Origin: Chlamydia trachomatis
GTDB taxonomy: Bacteria > Chlamydiota > Chlamydiia > Chlamydiales > 2-12-FULL-49-11
Assembly: GCA_945862365.1 (NCBI GenBank)
Contig: CAMAXK010000003.1
Span: 1-45,076, forward strand
Length of the DNA stretch: 45,076 bases
Direction: 5' to 3'
Every line of letters starts with the position of its first letter. The stretch's first letter is position 1. A program made the position numbers and the translations under genes. The notes under the pieces were generated by a model that saw nothing but the letters and a program-made list of their open reading frames with translations, did no database searches and had not been told where the DNA came from. Positions 16,626 through 25,544 of this stretch are shown here, piece after piece.

Positions 16626-19160
16626 ATGAAAAAAGCACTAATTATTGTTGAGTCCCCAGCTAAAATCAAAACCTTAAAAAAGTTTCTAGGAAGCGACTAT
16701 ATATTCGAATCTTCAATAGGACATATCAGAGATCTTCCTCCAAATAAGTTTGGGATAGATATGGATAATAATTTTGAGCCTGAATATGAAACGCTGGAAG
16801 GGAAGACAAAAGTAATTACTGCCTTAAAAAAAGCGGCAAAATCTGCAGATTTAGTCTATCTTGCCCCCGATCCAGACCGTGAAGGAGAGGCAATTGCTTG
16901 GCACATTTCAGAAATACTACCAAAAGATACAAAATATCAACGTATTACATTTAATGAAATTACCAAAGAGGCGGTTAAAAAAGCGATTTTATCCCCTCGT
17001 AAAATTGATATGGATCTTGTTGATGCTCAGCAGGCACGCCGGTTTTTAGACCGAATTGTAGGTTACAAAATATCTCCCATCCTTCATCAAAAAATTAGAC
17101 GGTCCACACATTCTCTTTCTGCAGGACGAGTTCAATCTGTTGCCCTTAAAATAGTCGTGGATAGAGAGCGGGAGATTGATGCTTTTGTTCCTATTGAATA
17201 TTGGAATCTTTCTGCCCATCTTAAGAAGGGAAAAGAAACCCTTGTAGCATCATTACATACAGTAAATGAGATGCGCGTTGAAAAGGAAGAATCAGATAAA
17301 AAGAAAGTTTTTGTCATTGATAATAAGAAAACTGCCACCTCTGTTAAAGAGGCATTAGACCATAGTACCTATAAAATCGCAAAAATTGATAAAAAGGAGA
17401 AACGAAGAAAACCACCTGCCCCTTTTATCACCTCTACACTTCAACAAGAGGCCTCAAGACACCACCGGTTTTCTTCAAAAAAAACAATGATGGTAGCACA
17501 AAATCTTTACGAAGGTATTGATATTGGAGAAGGGACAGAAGGTTTGATCACCTACATGAGAACAGACTCTGTCAGAGTCTCCAAAGAGGCAGCAGACACC
17601 TGTAGACCTCATATCTCCATATTATATGGCGATGACTACCTACCTGAGCATCCTCCTATTTATGGATCTAAAAATTCAGCTCAAGATGCCCATGAAGCCA
17701 TTCGTCCAACTAATTTTGAAAACTCTCCAGAAAAGATCAAAAATTTTTTAAATCCTGATCAATATAAGCTTTACTCTCTTATCTGGAAGAGATTTTTTGC
17801 CTCCCAAATGAAAGAGGCAATCTATGACACTGTATCTGTAGATGTAGATGCTTTGCCACATGGTCATAAGGAAAAGTCAATCAAATCAATGATGATGAGA
17901 CTTACTGGATCACAAATTAAGTTCAAAGGATTTTTAGCAGCCTATGAAGAAAAAAGTGATGATGAAACATCAGAAACTGATACGATTTTACCACCACTTA
18001 CTGCTTTAGAAACTCTTCCTTTAGATAAAACAGAGATGACACAAAGCTTTACAAAACCTCCTGCAAGGTTTACCGAAGCTTCCTTGGTAAAAGAGTTAGA
18101 GCGCTCTGGTATTGGCAGACCGTCAACTTATGCAGCAATTATGAATAAAATTCAAAGCAGGGCTTATACGGTAAAGGAAAAAGGAACTTTAATCCCTACA
18201 GATTTAGGTAAAATCATTTGCGGCATGCTTGAAACAAGCTTTGAAGATATCATGAATATCCAATTTACTGCTGACATGGAAAAAACTCTTGATATGATTG
18301 CAGAGCATAAGGCTGACTGGAGAGAGTTTTTAGGTAAATTTTGGGAGAAATTTAAACCTGAGGTAGAAAAAGCTAAAAAGCAAGCCCACATCCCAAAATT
18401 ACCTACTGATATCGATTGTCCTAAGTGTCAAAAGCATAAGCTTAATAAAGTGTTTGCTAATGATAAGTATTTTTATGGCTGTAGCGGTTATCCTGAATGT
18501 GACTATAGCGCTCCACTTGAAGATGACAAGAGTAAAGAGATTGATAAAAGCGAATATGCCGATGATTTTGACTGGGATCAAAAATGCCCTAAATGTGGCG
18601 GTGAGATGAAAACAAGAACCTCAAGATTTGGTCTTTTTCTTGGTTGTGGCGCTTATCCAAAATGCAAAACTATTGTCAACATTCCTAAAAAAGGGGAAAT
18701 TCAACTCAAAAATCTTCCTCCCTGCCCTGCAAAAGGTTGTGATGGCAATTTAGTACAAAGAAAATCTCGCTACGGCAAAGCCTTCTTCTCCTGCTCAAAT
18801 TTTCCCGATTGCAATGTGATTGCCAATAGCATCGAAGAGGTTGCAGAAAAGTATAAAGATCACCCAAAAACAGCCTACGAAAAGAAAGGACGAGCAAAAG
18901 GTGCCGGTGGATCAACTCGAACATCACCATTTCTTAAAGTATCTGATGCCCTTAAAGCCTTAGTTGGTGAAAAAGAGCTTACCCGAGGCGAAATTACTAA
19001 AAAGCTTTGGGTCTATATCAAAGAGCACAACTTACAAGATGAAAAGAATAAACGCTTAATCGTCCCTGATGCTAAAATGGCTAAATTTTTCGGCAATAAC
19101 GATCCTTTAGATATGATGCAGCTTGCCAAATGCATATCCAAAAACATCGTCAAGAATTAA
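16626..19160 (+). CDS. topA: DNA topoisomerase I with C-terminal SWIB domain
   Basis: This type IA topoisomerase relaxes negative supercoils. Seen in 844 residues: a Toprim domain (IVESPAKIKTLKKFLG near 7-22; APDPDREGEAIAWH near 80-93), the catalytic Tyr310 in GLITYMRTDSVRVS, three Cys4 zinc ribbons (about 598-730: CPKC...CSGYPEC, CPKCGG...CGAYPKC, CPAKGC...CSNFPDC), and a C-terminal SWIB/MDM2 domain (about 766-844; LTRGEITKKLWVYIKEHNLQ). Fusion of TopA with SWIB is a known chlamydial feature. SWIB domains are otherwise typical of eukaryotic chromatin proteins, and the domain is proposed to help chromatin handling during the developmental cycle. It is preceded by a repeat-containing leader and ends 25 bp before the convergent gene. 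Confidence 0.97.
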   Translation: MKKALIIVESPAKIKTLKKFLGSDYIFESSIGHIRDLPPNKFGIDMDNNFEPEYETLEGKTKVITALKKAAKSADLVYLAPDPDREGEAIAWHISEILPKDTKYQRITFNEITKEAVKKAILSPRKIDMDLVDAQQARRFLDRIVGYKISPILHQKIRRSTHSLSAGRVQSVALKIVVDREREIDAFVPIEYWNLSAHLKKGKETLVASLHTVNEMRVEKEESDKKKVFVIDNKKTATSVKEALDHSTYKIAKIDKKEKRRKPPAPFITSTLQQEASRHHRFSSKKTMMVAQNLYEGIDIGEGTEGLITYMRTDSVRVSKEAADTCRPHISILYGDDYLPEHPPIYGSKNSAQDAHEAIRPTNFENSPEKIKNFLNPDQYKLYSLIWKRFFASQMKEAIYDTVSVDVDALPHGHKEKSIKSMMMRLTGSQIKFKGFLAAYEEKSDDETSETDTILPPLTALETLPLDKTEMTQSFTKPPARFTEASLVKELERSGIGRPSTYAAIMNKIQSRAYTVKEKGTLIPTDLGKIICGMLETSFEDIMNIQFTADMEKTLDMIAEHKADWREFLGKFWEKFKPEVEKAKKQAHIPKLPTDIDCPKCQKHKLNKVFANDKYFYGCSGYPECDYSAPLEDDKSKEIDKSEYADDFDWDQKCPKCGGEMKTRTSRFGLFLGCGAYPKCKTIVNIPKKGEIQLKNLPPCPAKGCDGNLVQRKSRYGKAFFSCSNFPDCNVIANSIEEVAEKYKDHPKTAYEKKGRAKGAGGSTRTSPFLKVSDALKALVGEKELTRGEITKKLWVYIKEHNLQDEKNKRLIVPDAKMAKFFGNNDPLDMMQLAKCISKNIVKN

Positions 19161-19185
19161 ATTCTTTGTGTTTATTTTTTTCAGA

Positions 19186-20064
19186 TTATCGATCTATAAA
19201 AGTAAAATGCATATCTTGATGCACAGACTCTACTTTTGAATTATCGATAGAAAGAATATCCATCTTCTTACCCTGCAAAAAGACTTTCAGTAAATCTTCA
19301 GCAGAATAATTCCCAATAATATCATTAGGGACATCGGTATTAACACGATTCATCGGCATATTCACCATTTTGCTATGACCATAGCAAAGACCAAACTTCC
19401 CTTTAGGCCCTCTTCCAGCTAATTCTCCTTCTAAAGAATTAGGGTGTTTATAAGGCAGTCTATAGAAAGCATTTTTAAATGTAGACTTTCTATATAGGGT
19501 AAAATCTAACGTATTTGGGTATCTCCAATCAGGATTACCTTTTGAAAAGTCCCAGGAAAAGACATCATTGCCTCTATTTTTTAAGGGAGGAATGCCTGTT
19601 TGAGTGGATCTTATAAATTCTGCTTTTGTGATGTTTTTTCCTAAGCGATAATAAAAACCATGCACATTTCTATCACTATTAAGTAGGGCGCATCCTTCTA
19701 TTAAATCGATCCTATCTAAAATGACCATATCATCCATAGCAAAGAGAAAATAGTTTGCATCGGTACTTCTGTTTTCATACAAAACATCTAATACAATAGG
19801 TTTAAACGAGTTTTCTACATTATTTACTGATTGATAAATAAATTCGACATGGGGGAAAGCCTCCTCTACAATCTTATATGATTCACTATAAGGGGCATCT
19901 GATCGACAGATCACAAAAATCTTATTATACCCAGTAACCCATTTATCAAAAGATTCAAGCAAAGCATAGGCTTGCAGCGGTCGATTAAAAGAGCACACCA
20001 CAATATCTGCCCCTTGCGCAAAAATGGTAGAAAGCATTAGTAAACATAGGCATAGTAGTCTCAT
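19186..20064 (-). CDS. Exported glycosyltransferase-like protein (GT-A fold)
   Basis: This 292-residue protein has a clear signal peptide (MRLLCLCLLMLSTIFAQG). The mature chain begins like a family-2-type glycosyltransferase: ADIVVCSFNRPLQAYALLES, then YNKIFVICRSDA, with a metal-binding-like acidic pair in FLFAMDDMVILDRID (D111/D112), followed by a region with many aromatic residues (FYYRLGKN, FSWDFSKG, FTLYRKST). I cannot assign donor or acceptor. It has a strong AAGGAG ribosome site and starts 41 bp after uvrB, the last gene of the greA-tyrP-uvrB set. Export of a nucleotide-sugar-using enzyme fold is unusual; it may act in the periplasm, at the surface or in the host, or be a lectin-like derivative. 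Confidence 0.7.
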   Translation of the reverse strand: MRLLCLCLLMLSTIFAQGADIVVCSFNRPLQAYALLESFDKWVTGYNKIFVICRSDAPYSESYKIVEEAFPHVEFIYQSVNNVENSFKPIVLDVLYENRSTDANYFLFAMDDMVILDRIDLIEGCALLNSDRNVHGFYYRLGKNITKAEFIRSTQTGIPPLKNRGNDVFSWDFSKGNPDWRYPNTLDFTLYRKSTFKNAFYRLPYKHPNSLEGELAGRGPKGKFGLCYGHSKMVNMPMNRVNTDVPNDIIGNYSAEDLLKVFLQGKKMDILSIDNSKVESVHQDMHFTFIDR

Positions 20065-20105
20065 GAGATCTCCTTAAAAGTGGGTTTGATTATAGTAAAA
20101 GTATT

Positions 20106-22079
20106 CTAATCGAGCAACAAAAGATTCGAAAAATCTTTTATCTGATCTCTTAGGCTTGCTGCCTCTTCAAATTGGTAGTTATCGGCTGCTTTTCTCATTG
20201 CCTTTTCAAGTACTTTGATCTTTTTCTCAATAGCTTTTGGATCATTTTTAACGATTTCAGGAAGGGTATCAAGGGCTTGAAATAGACTTTTTGAAGAGCT
20301 TGCTGTGGTACTTTTTGGTGTAACGTTATTCTTTTTATTATACTCTTCTTGAACGAGCCTTCGTTCCTTTGTAGTATCGATACACTTTTGCATAGAGGCT
20401 GTCACTTTATCTCCGTAAAGGATCACCCTGCCGTAGATATTTCTTGCCGCACGACCGCAGGTTTGAATAAGGGCTGTTTCACTGCGCAAAAAACCTTCTC
20501 TATCGGCATCTAAAATGGTCACCAAGCTCACTTCAGGAATATCAAGCCCCTCTCTTAAAAGGTTAATTCCCACAATTACATCGATATGGCCCATGCGTAA
20601 TTTATTGATGATCTCCATCCTCTCAAGAGTCTTAATATCGCTATGAAGATATTCAGCTTTTACCCCAATTTCTCGAAGGTAGGTAGTGATCTCCTCTGAT
20701 AGCTTTTTTGTTAAACAGGTAACCAGCGTGCGTCTTTTAGCCTTTGTCTCTTTAGCAATTTCTGCAATTGCATCATCTAATTGATTTGTCCCAGCTCTTA
20801 CTTCTACGTTTGGATCTAAAAGATAAGTTGGGCGAATCACTTGAGTAACCACCTCTCCTTCTGCCTCTTTTATTTCCCATTCAGTAGGTGTTGCCGATAC
20901 ATAAATAGTTTGTCGCTTTTTCTCATAAAATTCTTCAAAGGTTAAGGGACGATTATCGTAGGCAGAAGGTAGGCGAAAGCCATAATCTACCAATGACTTT
21001 TTTCTCGAACGATCCCCATGAATCATGGCTCTTACTTGCGGTATACTCTGATGCGATTCATCTACAAATAAAATATAATCCTCGGGAAAATAGTCCATCA
21101 AACAAGAAGGAGGCTCCCCAGATAAGCGTTTATCAAAATGGAGGGAATAATTTTCTATCCCTTTACAAAATCCCATCTCCTTAATCATTTCTAAGTCATA
21201 TCGTGTTCTTTGTCGAATTCTTACCTCTTCGGCAAAAGCCTCTTTTTCCTTAAAAAAGGCGATTCTACTATCTAGTTCATGATCAATAGATAATAACGCT
21301 TGCTCCCTTACTTCCTCAGGGGTCACATGGTGAGATCCTGGATAAATTTTGATCTCTTTTACCCTTTCCAATACCTTCCCGGTCAAAGGATCGATAATAC
21401 TTATCCTTTCAATCTCATCACCAAAAAATTCGATTCTATAACAACTTTTATCTTCATATGTAGGGAACAGTTCAACCACATCCCCTCTTACTCTAAACGT
21501 CCCTCTAGAAAAATCCATATCAGCACGTTTAAAATGCATCATTATAAGTTGTATTAGCAATCGGTCTCTAAGAATTGTCTCCCCAGTTTTAATACTAAAA
21601 ACCATTTCCTCGTAGTTTTTTTTAGAGCCAAGACCGTAAATACATGAAATTGAAGCAATAATTATGACATCATCCCTTTCCACAAGAGAGCGTGTAGCAG
21701 AAAGTCTCATCCGATTAATCTCTTCATTGATCGCAAGATCCTTCTCAATATAAGTATCACTTCGGGCAAGGTACGCCTCTGGCTGATAATAATCATAGTA
21801 AGAGACAAAATACTCTACCGCATTATCGGGGAAAAACTCTTTAAACTCTTGATAGAGTTGCGCTGCTAACGTTTTATTATGCGCCAAAATAAGAGCGGGC
21901 CTTTGCGTCTTAGCAATCACATTTGCCATAGTAAAGGTTTTACCCGAACCTGTGACTCCTAATAAAACTTGAGAAGACTTGCCTGCATTTAAACCTGAAA
22001 CTAATGCTGGGATCGATGTTAACTGATCTCCTTTCGGCTCAAACTTACTTTGAAGACTGAATTTTTTTTTCAGTATCAA
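20106..22079 (-). CDS. uvrB: Excinuclease ABC subunit B
   Basis: UvrB is the damage-verifying helicase-like subunit of UvrABC nucleotide-excision repair. Seen in 657 residues: Walker A GVTGSGKTFT (41-50), the DNA-gripping beta-hairpin region YVSYYDYYQPEAYLARSDTY, motif II DESHQSIPQV, helicase motifs TCLTKKLSEE, GINLLREGLDIPEVSLV and QTCGRAARN, and the UvrC-binding UVR domain at the C-terminus (LEKAMRKAADNYQFEEAASLRDQI). The start is TTG 22079, because the family N-terminus (FSLQSKFEPKGDQLTSI) begins just after it and no ATG lies before Walker A. The TTG overlaps the tyrP stop as TTGA, indicating translational coupling. Confidence 0.97.
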   Translation of the reverse strand: MILKKKFSLQSKFEPKGDQLTSIPALVSGLNAGKSSQVLLGVTGSGKTFTMANVIAKTQRPALILAHNKTLAAQLYQEFKEFFPDNAVEYFVSYYDYYQPEAYLARSDTYIEKDLAINEEINRMRLSATRSLVERDDVIIIASISCIYGLGSKKNYEEMVFSIKTGETILRDRLLIQLIMMHFKRADMDFSRGTFRVRGDVVELFPTYEDKSCYRIEFFGDEIERISIIDPLTGKVLERVKEIKIYPGSHHVTPEEVREQALLSIDHELDSRIAFFKEKEAFAEEVRIRQRTRYDLEMIKEMGFCKGIENYSLHFDKRLSGEPPSCLMDYFPEDYILFVDESHQSIPQVRAMIHGDRSRKKSLVDYGFRLPSAYDNRPLTFEEFYEKKRQTIYVSATPTEWEIKEAEGEVVTQVIRPTYLLDPNVEVRAGTNQLDDAIAEIAKETKAKRRTLVTCLTKKLSEEITTYLREIGVKAEYLHSDIKTLERMEIINKLRMGHIDVIVGINLLREGLDIPEVSLVTILDADREGFLRSETALIQTCGRAARNIYGRVILYGDKVTASMQKCIDTTKERRLVQEEYNKKNNVTPKSTTASSSKSLFQALDTLPEIVKNDPKAIEKKIKVLEKAMRKAADNYQFEEAASLRDQIKDFSNLLLLD

Positions 22080-23290
22080 GGGATCAAGCCTCCAATTTTT
22101 TCAAGACCTTTAGTAAAAAAATCCCATTGTATCAATATATTTACTAAAATGACACAAAACGAAAACGCTATCGTAAGCATAATGATTGCTCTTCCAAAAG
22201 TACTTTTATAAAACTTATGCCCTTTTAATTTCCAAACCATGGCAGAGGGGATAAAAACAAGTAAAATAGCCACAAAAGCCCCTGCATATTGGAGTGCAAG
22301 CATAAACCCCTTTTGGTAGGAATAGACAAAAATAAGTGGAGGAATAAAAGTTAAGGCAATAGCAAGTAATCTTCCTTCCCATCCTTTTCTGATTTTTAAA
22401 CCATCAATCAAAAAATCTGATAGACTCAAAGCAACCCCTAAAAATGAGGTTAAAATGGCAAAAAATGAAAATAAATAAACTCCGATAGATAAAACTCCAG
22501 AGGGTACAAAAGAGGCAAGAGCAGGCGTTATCGGTCCTCCCCCTTTCCAAACCAAAGCAAGAGTATGCAAAGGAAGTACCCCTAAAACCAAAAATATCCA
22601 AATGATATTTACCGCTAAAGAAATGATACTTCCGTAAATTACAGATTTTAACATCATCGAGCGATTATAATGCATGTAAGAGCCAAGCGTTGGGATAATA
22701 ATATGATACCCAAACCCTGTAATTACCACAGGTAAAGCATATAAAAAGGGTCCTATTTCAAATTGAGTCAAATTTTGCCATTGAATATGTCTAGGAAGTA
22801 ACGAAACAAGTAAAAAATATGCAATCACTAGCCCTACCATCATAAATCTATTGATTATGTCCACACCTGTAACTCCAAGATAGATTACCCACCCAAAAAG
22901 AAGAGGGAGCAAAAACATCGCAATTCTCGAAGGGATCTCAATCTCAAAAAAAGCGCTTGATGCTACCTGAAATAAAGGGGCGCAACCTGCTATGTAAAGA
23001 GCCATCAAGGAATAAAGTAGTAAAAGGTAAGATATCCAAGATAAAGCCATGCCCCATCTTCCAATGGTATGCTCTGCCATGGAGATCATATTCACCTTTT
23101 TTTTGATATCACATGTTACATCGACAAAATAAAACCCTGTAGCAAGCATAAAAGCCCAAACAATCAAAAATAGGATTAAAGAAGGGATAAATCCCATAAA
23201 ACTACACATTGCCGGAAGGCCTAAAAGACCTGCGCCAATTGTAGTCCCGCTCACAAGTAAAACTCCGCCTAACATTTTACTACTGCGCAC
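22076..23290 (-). CDS. tyrP: Aromatic amino acid (tyrosine/tryptophan) transporter, HAAAP family, copy 1
   Basis: This inner-membrane proton-coupled importer has 404 residues, about 11 membrane helices, and the family N-terminus LLVSGTTIGAGLLGLPAM. The mid-segment VVITGFGYHIIIPTLGSYM is the other conserved HAAAP block. The start is GTG 23290: AAGGGGGG overlapping the greA stop sits 4-6 nt upstream, whereas the ATG five codons later is too far from it. It lies between greA (10 bp) and uvrB (4-bp overlap). A diverged second copy is at 28548-29765. Chlamydiae depend on host aromatic amino acids, which fits two copies. Confidence 0.92.
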   Translation of the reverse strand: MRSSKMLGGVLLVSGTTIGAGLLGLPAMCSFMGFIPSLILFLIVWAFMLATGFYFVDVTCDIKKKVNMISMAEHTIGRWGMALSWISYLLLLYSLMALYIAGCAPLFQVASSAFFEIEIPSRIAMFLLPLLFGWVIYLGVTGVDIINRFMMVGLVIAYFLLVSLLPRHIQWQNLTQFEIGPFLYALPVVITGFGYHIIIPTLGSYMHYNRSMMLKSVIYGSIISLAVNIIWIFLVLGVLPLHTLALVWKGGGPITPALASFVPSGVLSIGVYLFSFFAILTSFLGVALSLSDFLIDGLKIRKGWEGRLLAIALTFIPPLIFVYSYQKGFMLALQYAGAFVAILLVFIPSAMVWKLKGHKFYKSTFGRAIIMLTIAFSFCVILVNILIQWDFFTKGLEKIGGLIP

Positions 23291-23300
23291 AATGCCCCCC

Positions 23301-25448
23301 TTATAAAACAGATACTATTGACAATATCTCCCAAGAGACATCATTAAAATCTACCTTTTCGCCAATTTTTTTATCAAGTAATGTTTTGGCAAGCTTTGTT
23401 TGAGAGGAAATAATGTGTTTTTCTGAGTCAGCATCAAATGGTCCTAAAATAATGTAAAATATCTTTTCACCAAGGTGGTTTTTCATCTCTACCTTTGTTC
23501 CAACACTTACACAAGAGGTATCAATCGACTGTTTATCAATCACTTTCATTAACTTCATCTGCGCTGACAAGGTTTTGATCTCCCCTTGAAGTCTTGCTCG
23601 TTTTTCCATTGCAAACTTATATTCACTATTTTCTCTTAAGTCGCCATGAGCTCTTGCTATTTCAATTTCCTTGGCATTTTCAATCACCTCTTTTGTCGCA
23701 ATTTGCTCAATTCGATCGGTGATTTTTTTAAGCCCTTCAGAAGTAGTCCAAATTACCTCTTCTACAATTTCTACCCCGCCGGTACGAGAATGAGCAAACT
23801 CAGGATGTACTACCTCTGCTAAAGAATGTAAGATGTTAATGTCATGTATCGAAAGAATCTGACATTTAGTAGATAAAAGCAAAAGCTCTTTAATAGTGAT
23901 AAGATCAGCCCCTTTAAAAATTCTTCTTACAATTTCAAAACGATCTTCTGATAGCAGCGCATACATTTTTTTCGTTAAAGTTCGATCCTTCAAGGTCACT
24001 TCGACAAAGTGCATTAAAATAAAAAATGCCTCAAATAGCTTATTTAACGACTCTTGATCGGTAAATAAGGTCATTTTACCTTTCATCACACTTTGAAATA
24101 ACCAAATAAAGGCAGCAGGTGCATTAGTAGGTCTTTCAATAAGTGTTACAAGTCTTCCTTGTAGATCTCTTTCCTTTTTCTTAGAAACGATTTCCTCATA
24201 CAGAAAATCTCTAAGATTATGCTTATCTTCTAAAACAATTAAATCACAATATATCTGAAGCCAATCCTCACGATTTTTTTGAATTTCACTAAGTAGTCGT
24301 CTCTTATAGGCTAAAATTTCTATATTTTCGATAATCTTCAAAGGTCGCGTTATGGTTTTTACAATTTCACCAATTTTTTTTGCTGCCGGATCATTTAATT
24401 CACCTAGCAAAAATAAAATCTGAATTTCTTCAGCAGCAGTAAGTTCTTTGTTCTGCAAAATGTCAGCAAGTTCACCTCTTAGGTAAGTATTTAAATCCTC
24501 ATCCTTCACAAGGTTTAAAAAATCTCTTAAAAAGACATAAATGATTTCAATTTTACCAGAAATAAATGATTCAGTAGATAAGGCAGCTTTTAGTCGATCT
24601 TCATGGGTTACTTTTTTGGTATTTAATTTAAAGGGCTCTTTTAAAGTTTCAGGATAAACAATTTCTGCATCTTTTTTAAGTTTAGTTCGAACACCACTCC
24701 ACCATTTAGTCCACTCTTCTTCAGGAATAACAAGATCGGCCATCTCTTCTTTTATCTCAAAAGCAGTCATCTCGCCTAGATCCTTAAGAAGTAGCTTAAT
24801 GGCATCAATAGGATTAGCCCGCGTAAATGCTTCAAATTTTTCAGGATTGCCAAAACGTCTTGCTAAGAAATGGTCTGAAGGAATAGGGGTTAAGCTATGG
24901 AAGGCGTTAGTAAAACTAACCTCTTTTAAATCTGACACTAAATCAAATTCGATAGAAATTTCTCTACGTAAAAAAGAAATATCCATCACCTCTCCTACAC
25001 CCCAGCCGCCAGTGTGTAGACAAAAATTCCCCTTTTGTAAGTGAATAAGCAATTCAAAATTACGGATGCACCCTTTAAAAGATTCCCCTTCACGCAATCC
25101 AACAATTCTAAGCAGTTCGGGAAAAATATCGATCATGCCATATTTTTCTTTTAAATATTTATGAGCAAGTTCTGAATACATTGGACTGTTGGTCGTTTGA
25201 ATGTCAAAAATTAATTTTATCACCTCATTTTTATCTGAAGATGGTGCCAAATTACTCCATAAATCAAGCCCTTCTTCCACGTAAATACCAAAGGTATCGG
25301 CAAAAGGGGCATGTTTTACACTTTCTAAAATAAGTCTCATTTCGTAAGGATCTACCTCATCACTTTGACAGTACTCCTGCCATAAGGACACTGTTGAGGG
25401 TAAATTGTTCTCACCGATATGCTTTTTAAACTGCTTGAAATACTCCAT
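23301..25448 (-). CDS. greA: Transcription elongation factor GreA with large chlamydial N-terminal extension
   Basis: GreA enters the RNA polymerase secondary channel and stimulates cleavage of backtracked RNA. The 715-residue product is far longer than E. coli GreA (158). Residues about 1-560 are a helical extension shared by chlamydial GreA proteins (CT636, also about 715). The GreA part is C-terminal: a coiled coil carrying the acidic tip AHGDLRENSEY (D603, E606, the equivalents of the catalytic-loop acids) and a C-terminal FKBP-like domain (about 640-715; VSVGTKVEM, FYIILGPFDADS). It is the first gene of the minus-strand set with tyrP, uvrB and the GT-like gene, and diverges from nqrA. 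The extension's function is unknown. Confidence 0.95.
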   Translation of the reverse strand: MEYFKQFKKHIGENNLPSTVSLWQEYCQSDEVDPYEMRLILESVKHAPFADTFGIYVEEGLDLWSNLAPSSDKNEVIKLIFDIQTTNSPMYSELAHKYLKEKYGMIDIFPELLRIVGLREGESFKGCIRNFELLIHLQKGNFCLHTGGWGVGEVMDISFLRREISIEFDLVSDLKEVSFTNAFHSLTPIPSDHFLARRFGNPEKFEAFTRANPIDAIKLLLKDLGEMTAFEIKEEMADLVIPEEEWTKWWSGVRTKLKKDAEIVYPETLKEPFKLNTKKVTHEDRLKAALSTESFISGKIEIIYVFLRDFLNLVKDEDLNTYLRGELADILQNKELTAAEEIQILFLLGELNDPAAKKIGEIVKTITRPLKIIENIEILAYKRRLLSEIQKNREDWLQIYCDLIVLEDKHNLRDFLYEEIVSKKKERDLQGRLVTLIERPTNAPAAFIWLFQSVMKGKMTLFTDQESLNKLFEAFFILMHFVEVTLKDRTLTKKMYALLSEDRFEIVRRIFKGADLITIKELLLLSTKCQILSIHDINILHSLAEVVHPEFAHSRTGGVEIVEEVIWTTSEGLKKITDRIEQIATKEVIENAKEIEIARAHGDLRENSEYKFAMEKRARLQGEIKTLSAQMKLMKVIDKQSIDTSCVSVGTKVEMKNHLGEKIFYIILGPFDADSEKHIISSQTKLAKTLLDKKIGEKVDFNDVSWEILSIVSVL

Positions 25449-25544
25449 TACCTTAAACCTTCTTTCTTTAAAAACTGTACTTTAATAATCTATAATATAA
25501 ATAGTATACGCGAAAAAACCATTCTTTGCAATTGGAGAATAGCC
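25449..25544. promoter_or_regulatory. Divergent greA/nqrA promoter region
   Basis: This 96-bp AT-rich gap separates two divergent operons and must hold start signals for both. On the plus strand a perfect TATAAT lies at 25491-25496, about 48 bp before the nqrA ATG, but no convincing -35 box is seen 16-18 bp upstream. On the minus strand only AT-rich runs are visible. GGAGA (25534-25538) is the nqrA ribosome site and supports the ATG at 25545. Confidence 0.35.

Noticed and set aside
25419-25544. Longer NqrA starting at the ATG in the greA start region
   Set aside because: The extra 42 residues are unconserved and would run through the promoter; ATG 25545 has GGAGA and the family N-terminus.
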